DNA of 36,543 nt, from NCBI GenBank assembly GCA_015655585.1, contig JAATEV010000006.1, positions 1-36,543 of the forward strand, in the 5' to 3' direction. The position numbers were made by a program, and so were the translations under genes. A model generated the notes under the pieces. The model was given only the letters and a program-made list of their open reading frames with translations. It did not search any database and had not been told where the DNA came from. Source of the DNA: Terriglobales bacterium. GTDB taxonomy: Bacteria > Acidobacteriota > Terriglobia > Terriglobales > Acidobacteriaceae. Numbering within the stretch: the first letter of the stretch is position 1; every line of letters begins with the position of its first letter. Of this stretch, positions 7,503-14,643 are shown in pieces.

Positions 7503-8177
7503 TCAGTCGGCTTCGGCCAGAGAGTACTGGTGACGGACGTCGGAGCCTCGCACCCAGAAGATCACGTCTTCGGCGATGTTGGTGGCGTGGTCGGCGGCGC
7601 GCTCCAGGTTGCGGGCGACGATGATTGCATTCAGGGCCTGGCTGCTTACGACGGAGTGCTGCTGCATCACGTCCACCAGTTCCGTTTGCACGTCGTGATT
7701 CATGACGTCAATTTCGTCATCCATCTCGAGGACGCGTTCCGCCAGCTTGGCATCGGCCTCAAGGAGGGACTGGATCGCGGAACGAATCATGACGCCGACC
7801 TTCTCGCCCATATCGGGAATATCGATGGGCAGCGAGATTTGAGGCTCATTGTGCAGGGCCTGGGTGCGCTGGGCGATGTTGCTTGCCTGGTCGCCGATTC
7901 TTTCGAGGTCGCCGTTGATCTTGATGACGGAGAGGATAAACCGCAGGTCGATCGCCATAGGCTGTTCCTTGGCGAGCAGGTCGTAGGCCATCTCGTCGAC
8001 CTGGCGCTCCGCGGCGTTAATCGCGGCTTCGATCTCTTTTACATGGTCGCAGAGGCTCAGGTCGCCGGTGAGATAAGCTTCCAGCGAGAGAGAAAGAGCC
8101 TGCTGAGAGAGTGCGGCCATGGCCAGCAGCTTGTCCTTCAAGGCAGCGAGTTGTTGCTGAAAGTGAATCCGGGGCAT
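7503..8177 (-). CDS. phoU: Phosphate-transport regulator PhoU
   Basis: PhoU is a cytosolic helical-bundle protein that links the Pst phosphate transporter to PhoR and restrains the Pho response. The protein is 224 residues and has two PhoU repeats. Each bears the metal-binding helix motif: ERIGDQASNIAQR in the first and ERAADHATNIAEDVIF in the second. ATG 8177 (MPRIHFQQQL) is preferred over an upstream in-frame ATG at 8225, because the family begins here and GAGG lies 9 nt before it. No pst or phoBR genes are adjacent, so this is an orphan locus within the window. An A/T-rich stretch at about 8190-8215 is the likely promoter. Confidence 0.9.
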   Translation of the reverse strand: MPRIHFQQQLAALKDKLLAMAALSQQALSLSLEAYLTGDLSLCDHVKEIEAAINAAERQVDEMAYDLLAKEQPMAIDLRFILSVIKINGDLERIGDQASNIAQRTQALHNEPQISLPIDIPDMGEKVGVMIRSAIQSLLEADAKLAERVLEMDDEIDVMNHDVQTELVDVMQQHSVVSSQALNAIIVARNLERAADHATNIAEDVIFWVRGSDVRHQYSLAEAD

Positions 8178-8289
8178 CGCAGGGTACCTCAAAAAAACTA
8201 ATTTAATTATTCTGACGTATTGCACGCGACGAGACTGTGAATTTGTCGCGGGCAGGTAGTGAATTCGATACGTCGTTTGTGGGATGGAG

Positions 8290-11200
8290 CTACTTGTAGA
8301 GCAGATAAAGTTGGCGTCGTTGGCGGAAGGCGTCCAGATCCTCTGACCACGAGGCGGCGATTTTGCGCGGATCGTCTTTATTGGCGAGGGATTGCGTAGT
8401 GTCGGCGTTTGCTATGAGCTGGGCGGTTTTGGAGAGATCGAATTCGGGATAAAAATGGTGGAGTGCGGTTATCAGCTCGATTCCGAGTTGGGGAGCGTTT
8501 AGTGCGTTGCGGTCGGTGAGGGTGAAGGACACTCCGGGGATGGTTTTTCCGTGGAATGGATAGTGGTTTTCGTCGTCTGAGACGCGGTAATTTGCTGGTG
8601 AGAAGTGGACGCCGGGGAGGTCGCGGGCGTTCAGGTAAGCGGCTAGCTGGTCGGCGTGGATGTAGGGAGCCCCGATGCCTTCGAAGGGACGTTCGGTGCC
8701 TCGGCCTATGGAGATGTTCGTGGTTTCTAGCAGGGCGACTCCTGGATAAAGTGTGGTGGCGGTGAGGCTGCGGAGGTTTGGGCTTGGGTTGGTCCAGGAG
8801 AGGCCGGTGTGGTCGAAGTATTCGCTGCGCTGCCAGTTCTGCATCGGTATGACGGTGAGCTGTACCTTGATGGGCGCCTGCTGGTTGGGGTGGCCGGGTA
8901 GGGGTAGGCGGCGCTCGGAGTTGAAGTAGAGGGCCAGCTCGCCGAGGGTGAGGCCGTGGCGGACGGGCAGCGGCATGTAATTGGTATAGGACTCCAGCCC
9001 GATGTCCGAGACGGGGCCCTGGACGTCGATGCCGTTGATGGGATTGGGGCGGTCGAGCACGATGATTTCGACGTGGTTCTGGGCGGCGGCCTCTAGAAAG
9101 TAGCCGACGAGCGTTTCGTAGGTGTAGAAACGGACTCCCGCGTCCTGCAGGTCGATGACGACGGCGTCGAGATTGCGGAGGGACTCGGGCCGGGGGCGGC
9201 GCTGCTCGTCTCTGGCTCCGTAGAGGCTGATGACTGGAAGATTGGTGGATGGGTCTACGTCGTTGCCGATTTTTACAGAGTCTTTGACTCCGAGGATTCC
9301 GTGCTCGGGGGAGAACAGGGTGGTCAGGGCGACCTGGGGGATGGAGTGGCTGAGGATGTCGATGGTGCGGTGGCCGGAGCGGTCGAGCCCGGTCTGGTTC
9401 GTGAGAAGGCCGATGCGGAGGTGGTTGTTGTGGCGGGCGGCGATCTCGGCGAGGGCTTGGAAGTGGGTGGCTTCGAGCACGTCGATGCCGGTCAGGGTGT
9501 TTTTGATCGCGACTTGGTCGGGTTGTTCGTTTTGAAGCGCTTTGGCTAGGGCGGTGGCTACCTGTCCTCGCAGGGTTGAGATGGGAGCCGCGCCACGGGG
9601 ATGGATGGCGTTGGTGAGGAGGACGAGGACGGTGTCGCTTACCGGGTCCATCCAGAGGCTGGTGCCGGTGAAGCCGGTGTGGCCGAAGCTTCCGGGTTTG
9701 CCGGTGGCGGCGATGGGGAAGAACTCGCCGCGTGGGCGTGAGTAGGCCGAGTTGATGTCCCAGCCGAAGCCTCGAACGGCGATGCCAGTGGTGGTTTTGC
9801 CGTCGGGAGTAAAGATCGTGGCTCCGGTGGCGGCGGTGGAGGGCTGCTCGGGCTGCGTCATGAGCCGGAGGGTGGCCTGTTGCAGGGGGAAGTTGCTGGG
9901 GCGTCCGGCGAGCCGGTCGAGCAAGGCTTGCCCAAAGAGGGCCACGTCGGCGGCGGTGGAGAAGACACCCGCGTGTCCGGCTACGCCTCCCATACGGCGG
10001 GTGGTGGGGTCGTGTACGGTGCCGCGAAGGAGTTTGTCGAAGTTGGGATTGGTGGTGGCGGTGCCCTGGTCGTCGTGGGCAGTGGGGGCGATATTTGGAA
10101 CCCAACTGGCGGGAGGGAGGAAGCGCGTGTGCGTCATGTGCAGCGGCGTGAAGATGTGCTGCTGGGCGTAGGCGTCGAGGGGCTGTCCGCTGATCTTCTC
10201 GACCAGCGCCCCGAGGGTGATGTAGTTGATGTCGGAGTATTCGAAGTGTTTGCCGGGGGGAGCGGTGAGGGACGAGTTGAAGGCCCGGCGGAGGCCTTCG
10301 GATTTGTCCGGTGCGGTGAGTCCCCATGCGTCCTTCAGGTCTACGTCTTCGGGAAGGCCGGAGTAGTGAGTCAAGAGATCGCGGATGGTGACCTGTTCCT
10401 TGCCGTTGACGCCGAACGGGGGGAGGTAGCGGGCTACGGGGTCGTCGAACTGGAGCTTGTGCTCTTCATAGAGCTGCATCACGGCGGTTGCGGTGGCGAG
10501 GCACTTTGTGAGGGAGGCGATGTCGAAGATGGTGTCTTCGGTCATGGGCTCGATGGTGGGTTCCAGGGCTCGGTTGCCGTATGCCTGCTCGAAGACGGTC
10601 TTTCCGTTGTGATGGACGAGAACGACTGCTCCGGGGATCTTTTTTGTTGCGATTGCTTCGGTGATGAGTGTGCTGACTGGGGCGAATTTTGTTTTGTTCG
10701 GCGGAGGGGTGGTTTGTGCGGAGAGCTTTTGTCCGTTGGCCAGAAGGCAGAGGAGGAGAGCCATTGTGACGGCTTTGCGTTTATTTGGAGAGATCAGGCT
10801 GCACAGCATCCCGATGGCGAAGGTGACGGCGGAGCCGATGAGCACGTACCAGGTGAACGCGATATGCGGTATGACGACCGGCCCGAGAGCGAGCGGAGCG
10901 GGATGCAGCCAGAGCAGCATGTTTACGGCGAATCCGCAGATCATGCCTAGGATGGCTCCGGTTTGATTCGCGGAGCGGGTGAGAGTTCCCAGAAGGAAGA
11001 CACCGAGCAGCGCTCCGTAGGCTACGGAGGCGATGGAGAGGCCGATCTCTACGACGTGGCCTTTGCCTCCCGCATGGACGCTGTAGACGGCTCCGGTGAA
11101 GAGCACGAGCGCCCAGAGGACGGTGCTGGTGCGGGAGATCATCATGCGCTCGCGGTCTTCGGCTTGCGGACGCCAGTGCATGTAGAAGTCGACGACGGTG

Positions 11201-12276
11201 GTGGAGGAGAGGGAGTTCAGCGCCGCGCTGAGGTTGGACATGGCGGCGGCGAGGATGGCCGCGATGAGCAACCCGGCGATGCCGATGGGCATCTCGCTGA
11301 CGATGAAGGTGGGGAAGATTCTGTCAGCGGAGGCGAAGGTCGTGGGGTGCATTCCGTAGAAGACGTAGAGTCCAGCGCCGATGAGAAGGAAGAGGGTGAA
11401 CTGAAGAAAGATGACCAGTCCACTGGAGAGAAGGGCTATGCGCGATTCGCGGAGATTGCGAGCGGCGAGCATACGCTGGACCATGAGCTGGTCCGTGCCG
11501 TGCGAGGCCATGGTCAGGAAGGTCCCGCCGAGCAGACCGGCCCAGAAGGTGTAGGTCTGGCCGAGGTCGAGGGCGAAGTGGAAGAGATGGAACTTGCCTG
11601 CGGCTCCGGCTATGGCGTGGATGTGGCTCCAGCCGCCGGGAATGTGAGTGCTGAGAGTGCCGACGGCTACGAGCGTGCCTGCGATGTAGAGGAACATCTG
11701 TACGACGTCTGTCCAGATGACGGCGGCCATGCCGCCCTCGAAGGTGTAGAGGAGGGTGAGCGCGGAGATGATGGCGATGGAGAGCACATCGTTGGTGCCG
11801 ATGGCGATGCCGACCACGATGGAGACGGCGAAGACGCGCACTGCCTCTGCCGCGGCGCGGGTGAGGAGGAAGAGTCCGGCCGTTACCTTGTGCAGCGTGG
11901 GGCCGAAGCGCTGGTCGATGAGTTGATAGGCCGTGAGCATTTCGCCCTGAAAGTAGCGGGGGAGGAAGATGGCGGCTACTACGACTCGGCCCAGGAGGTA
12001 GCCGAGGACTACTTGAAGGAAGCCCATGTCTCCGGCGAAGGCTACGCCGGGGATGCTGATGATGGTGAGGGTGCTGGTCTCGGCGGAGACGATGGAGAGG
12101 GCGATGGCCCACCAGGGGATGCTTTTGTCGGCGAGAAAATAGTGGCGCAGCGAACGGCTGTTCGGGTCTTTGGAGTTGCGGAAGCGCAGGCCGAAGAGTG
12201 TGATCCCGATGAGGTAGGCGGCAATCAGCAGGAGATCCAGGGTGTGGAGACGTGTCGGCGCAGAGACGGCAAGCAT
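8290..12276 (-). CDS. SSS symporter - serine beta-lactamase/AmiE-like - NamZ (DUF1343) fusion
   Basis: A single 1328-residue open frame holds three complete domains. Residues 1-495 are a sodium:solute symporter with about 13 membrane segments. After a basic patch (NKRKA, 498-502) comes a hydrophobic stretch with a signal-peptide look (505-521), then a class C beta-lactamase-type serine hydrolase (about 530-910): SLTK at 588-591, YSD at 680-682, HTG at 866-868. Residues about 930-1328 are NamZ/DUF1343, with LLTNQTGLD, SPEHGILG, DLQDAGVRFYTY, DRPNPING and GRGTERPFEG. In Bacillus, AmiE (YbbE) is a MurNAc-L-Ala amidase of the same hydrolase fold, and NamZ (YbbC) is an exo-beta-N-acetylmuramidase. 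The inferred role is release of MurNAc in the periplasm and its import by the same polypeptide. There is no Shine-Dalgarno before ATG 12276 or before the internal ATG 10764. Only 41 bp separate it from the divergent kinase gene. Confidence 0.85.
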   Translation of the reverse strand: MLAVSAPTRLHTLDLLLIAAYLIGITLFGLRFRNSKDPNSRSLRHYFLADKSIPWWAIALSIVSAETSTLTIISIPGVAFAGDMGFLQVVLGYLLGRVVVAAIFLPRYFQGEMLTAYQLIDQRFGPTLHKVTAGLFLLTRAAAEAVRVFAVSIVVGIAIGTNDVLSIAIISALTLLYTFEGGMAAVIWTDVVQMFLYIAGTLVAVGTLSTHIPGGWSHIHAIAGAAGKFHLFHFALDLGQTYTFWAGLLGGTFLTMASHGTDQLMVQRMLAARNLRESRIALLSSGLVIFLQFTLFLLIGAGLYVFYGMHPTTFASADRIFPTFIVSEMPIGIAGLLIAAILAAAMSNLSAALNSLSSTTVVDFYMHWRPQAEDRERMMISRTSTVLWALVLFTGAVYSVHAGGKGHVVEIGLSIASVAYGALLGVFLLGTLTRSANQTGAILGMICGFAVNMLLWLHPAPLALGPVVIPHIAFTWYVLIGSAVTFAIGMLCSLISPNKRKAVTMALLLCLLANGQKLSAQTTPPPNKTKFAPVSTLITEAIATKKIPGAVVLVHHNGKTVFEQAYGNRALEPTIEPMTEDTIFDIASLTKCLATATAVMQLYEEHKLQFDDPVARYLPPFGVNGKEQVTIRDLLTHYSGLPEDVDLKDAWGLTAPDKSEGLRRAFNSSLTAPPGKHFEYSDINYITLGALVEKISGQPLDAYAQQHIFTPLHMTHTRFLPPASWVPNIAPTAHDDQGTATTNPNFDKLLRGTVHDPTTRRMGGVAGHAGVFSTAADVALFGQALLDRLAGRPSNFPLQQATLRLMTQPEQPSTAATGATIFTPDGKTTTGIAVRGFGWDINSAYSRPRGEFFPIAATGKPGSFGHTGFTGTSLWMDPVSDTVLVLLTNAIHPRGAAPISTLRGQVATALAKALQNEQPDQVAIKNTLTGIDVLEATHFQALAEIAARHNNHLRIGLLTNQTGLDRSGHRTIDILSHSIPQVALTTLFSPEHGILGVKDSVKIGNDVDPSTNLPVISLYGARDEQRRPRPESLRNLDAVVIDLQDAGVRFYTYETLVGYFLEAAAQNHVEIIVLDRPNPINGIDVQGPVSDIGLESYTNYMPLPVRHGLTLGELALYFNSERRLPLPGHPNQQAPIKVQLTVIPMQNWQRSEYFDHTGLSWTNPSPNLRSLTATTLYPGVALLETTNISIGRGTERPFEGIGAPYIHADQLAAYLNARDLPGVHFSPANYRVSDDENHYPFHGKTIPGVSFTLTDRNALNAPQLGIELITALHHFYPEFDLSKTAQLIANADTTQSLANKDDPRKIAASWSEDLDAFRQRRQLYLLYK

Positions 12277-12317
12277 GGTTGCAAGTGTATCGCTGGTGCC
12301 AGATATGATGGGAGGCT
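12277..12317. promoter_or_regulatory. 41-bp divergent promoter region, fusion gene / amino-sugar kinase
   Basis: Both divergent genes must be driven from this very short interval or from inside each other's 5' ends. GGGAGG just before 12318 serves the kinase. No Shine-Dalgarno is seen on the fusion side, which would fit a leaderless transcript. Confidence 0.45.
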
Positions 12318-13238
12318 ATGGGTTTGTTTCTGGCGATTGATGCGGGTGGGACGAAGACGCGGTGTCTGCTGGCGGATGACGAGCGGGTTCTGGGGCAGGC
12401 GGCCACGGGCAGCGTGAAGCTGATGCGGGTGGGGCAGGAGGACGCTTCGGCGCGGCTTCGGGCGATGCTGGATGAGGCGGCTTTGGTGGCTGGAGTAAAG
12501 CTTGGCGATGTGACGCGGGCTTGCATTGGACTGTCGGGGTTTTCGATAGAAGCGGTGCGGGAGTGGGCGGAGCGTGAGGTTGGAGAGCTGGTGGGCGGCA
12601 GGCTTTTGCTGTGTGGAGATGAGGAGATTGCGCTGGATGCGGCGTTCCGTGGAGGGCCGGGAGTTCTGGTGATCGCGGGAACGGGTTCGAACGTTCTGGG
12701 GCGGGCGGCGGATGGGACTCTGTATGGAGCAGGAGGGTGGGGGCCGGCGCTGGGGGATGAGGGTTCGGGGCATTGGATTGGTGTGGAGGCTTTGCGGGCC
12801 GGGGTGTGGGCTATCGATCGCGGTATCGCCACGATGTTGCTTGCTGACATACGGGAGTTCTGGGAGATTGATTCGTTGGGTGAGCTGGTTGAGAGAGTAA
12901 ATATGCAACCGGCTCCTGACTTTGCGGCGCTGGCCCCGGTGGTGGCTCAATGTGCGGAGCAGGGCGATGAGATGGCTGCGGCGGTGTTGGACCGTGCGGG
13001 AGCGGAGTTGGCTGAGCAGGTGGCGCTGGTTGCGCTGAAGATGCAGGAGTCGGGTGAAGCAGGCAGCTTGAAGCTGGCTTGCACGGGGAGCGTTCTGGAG
13101 CAGATTGCGCGGGTGCGCAGTGCTATGGTGGCGGCGCTGCGGGAGTCCGCGCCGGAGATTGAGGTGATCGATGGGGTGGTCGATCCTCTGGAAGGGGCGC
13201 TTTGGCGTGCCCGGAACGATAAAGACGATAAGGCCTAG
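12318..13238 (+). CDS. BadF/BadG-family amino-sugar kinase (GlcNAc/MurNAc kinase-like)
   Basis: This 306-residue cytosolic kinase has the actin-like ATPase fold. Visible motifs are phosphate-1 DAGGTKTRCLLAD (residues 8-20), an acidic site around CGDEEIALDAAF (99-110), phosphate-2 AGTGSN (120-125) and the family signature GWGPALGDEGSGHWIG (140-155). Relatives include N-acetylglucosamine kinase and MurK, which phosphorylates MurNAc and GlcNAc. GGGAGG precedes ATG 12318. It diverges from the symporter-amidase-NamZ fusion, so the likely role is to phosphorylate the imported amino sugar. A MurNAc-6-phosphate etherase (murQ) is not in this window. Its stop codon overlaps the convergent Hsp70 stop in the shared CTAG at 13235-13238. 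Confidence 0.87.
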   Translation: MGLFLAIDAGGTKTRCLLADDERVLGQAATGSVKLMRVGQEDASARLRAMLDEAALVAGVKLGDVTRACIGLSGFSIEAVREWAEREVGELVGGRLLLCGDEEIALDAAFRGGPGVLVIAGTGSNVLGRAADGTLYGAGGWGPALGDEGSGHWIGVEALRAGVWAIDRGIATMLLADIREFWEIDSLGELVERVNMQPAPDFAALAPVVAQCAEQGDEMAAAVLDRAGAELAEQVALVALKMQESGEAGSLKLACTGSVLEQIARVRSAMVAALRESAPEIEVIDGVVDPLEGALWRARNDKDDKA

Positions 13239-14581
13239 CGGGATTTCAGGGCTGTAGCTCCTTCGAGGGCGCGCATGGAGAGTCCGCGGGCGACCGAGGT
13301 GAACTCGTTGCCGGTGCGGACGCGTGGGGCGGTGAAGCGCTGCTCGAAGATGCGGCGCACGGCGGGGACGAAGCTGGTACCGCCGGTCAGGAAGACTCGA
13401 TCGACTTCGTTGGCGGGGACTCCGGTGGTTTTTAAGAGATCGTCGATGGCGGTCTCGATGGAGTTGAGGTCTTCACTGATCCAGTTTTCGAACTCCGCTC
13501 GGGTTACGGGGGCTACGATGTCGAGGCTGCCGTCGCGGAAACGGAACTCGGCGGTCTCGCTGCGGGAGAGCTCTATCTTTACGCGCTGCACGGCCTGATG
13601 AAGCTGGTAGCCGAGGTCTTCCTCGACGAGGTTCATGAGGGCTTCGATTTTTTCCGGTTCCTGCGCTCTGGCGCGGGCGCTTCGCAGGATCTCGTTTACG
13701 TTGCGGGTCTTCAGGAACGAGAGGTAGTGCCAGCGCTCAAGGTTCGCGTAGATCCATGCCGGTACGGCGGGGATGATGTTGGCGGGGCGATCAGATGCCT
13801 GTGCGTAGGAGCGTTCCAGGCTGTTGGAGCCTAGCGCGGGGGAGACGAGGCGGCGCACGATGCGGGCGTCGAAGGCGTCTCCGGCGAGGCCCAGGCCGCT
13901 GTTGCCGAGGAGATCCTTTGCTGTTCGACCACGAGCGCGGACTCCGGGGCCTACGTGGATGAGGGAGAAGTCGCTGGTGCCGCCGCCGAAGTCGCCGATG
14001 AGGATGAGCTCGTCGTGGTCGAGGGTGGACTCGTAGGCGTAGGCGGCGGCGATAGGCTCCATCTCGAACTCTACGGTTTCGAAGCCGGAGTGGAGAAATG
14101 CCTGGCGCAGGCGGTCGAGGGCGAAGTCGTCGTCGGCCGTGCTGTCGGAGCCTACGAAGCGGACGGGGCGGCCTACGGTTGCGCGGCGGACGGGCTGGCC
14201 GAACTGCTCTTCGGCGCGGAGGCGCAGGTCGGTGAGGATGCGCGAGATCAGGTCTTCCACGGCGTAGCGGCGTCCGAAGACCTCTGTGCCGGTGAGGGTG
14301 CGGCTGGTGAGGTAGGACTTGAGCGACTGGATGAGGCGGCCCTTGTGCTCGGCGTCGAGGTAGTGCTCGATCGCCGAGGGGCCGGTGAAGCTCCTGATCT
14401 GGCTGCGACCTGCGTGCTTGTGCTGCTCCAGGTAGAGCACGGAGCGGAAGGACTCCGTGGTGGCCGAGGCGGTGGGGAAGCGAATCATCTCGACGGTGCC
14501 GTCGGGGAGAGCGAGCGCTATGGAGCTGTTGGTGGTTCCGAAGTCAATTCCTATTGCGGGGGCGTCATGTTGAGAATGCAT
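13235..14581 (-). CDS. Short Hsp70-family protein (YegD-like), ATPase domain only
   Basis: This is a 448-residue actin-fold ATPase of the Hsp70 family without the substrate-binding domain. It has GIDFGTTNSSIAL at the N terminus (phosphate 1), IGDFGGGTSDFSL (phosphate 2) and FLTGGTSFVPAVR near the C terminus (adenosine). It resembles E. coli YegD, whose function is not well defined. ATG 14581 is chosen because the conserved domain begins ten residues later; an in-frame extension upstream overlaps the hexosaminidase gene. It lies 62 bp behind the GH20 gene on the same strand and is probably cotranscribed with it. No DnaJ or GrpE partner is nearby. Confidence 0.87.
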   Translation of the reverse strand: MHSQHDAPAIGIDFGTTNSSIALALPDGTVEMIRFPTASATTESFRSVLYLEQHKHAGRSQIRSFTGPSAIEHYLDAEHKGRLIQSLKSYLTSRTLTGTEVFGRRYAVEDLISRILTDLRLRAEEQFGQPVRRATVGRPVRFVGSDSTADDDFALDRLRQAFLHSGFETVEFEMEPIAAAYAYESTLDHDELILIGDFGGGTSDFSLIHVGPGVRARGRTAKDLLGNSGLGLAGDAFDARIVRRLVSPALGSNSLERSYAQASDRPANIIPAVPAWIYANLERWHYLSFLKTRNVNEILRSARARAQEPEKIEALMNLVEEDLGYQLHQAVQRVKIELSRSETAEFRFRDGSLDIVAPVTRAEFENWISEDLNSIETAIDDLLKTTGVPANEVDRVFLTGGTSFVPAVRRIFEQRFTAPRVRTGNEFTSVARGLSMRALEGATALKSR

Positions 14582-14643
14582 GGACTCTTTAAGAGTGCCA
14601 GAGATGGGCCCCGCGATGGAACAAAGCGCTGAGGAAAACGTGT

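Noticed and set aside
8290-10764. The hydrolase-NamZ part as a separate gene starting at the internal ATG 10764
   Set aside because: There is no ribosome binding site or stop codon between it and the symporter; a continuous frame is the simplest reading, though internal initiation cannot be excluded.
10963-12417. A 484-codon open frame on the plus strand opposite the symporter domain
   Set aside because: It is an antisense shadow of the symporter; composition is Gly/Glu/Asp-rich low complexity with no recognisable domain, while the minus-strand frame has clear membrane helices and family motifs.
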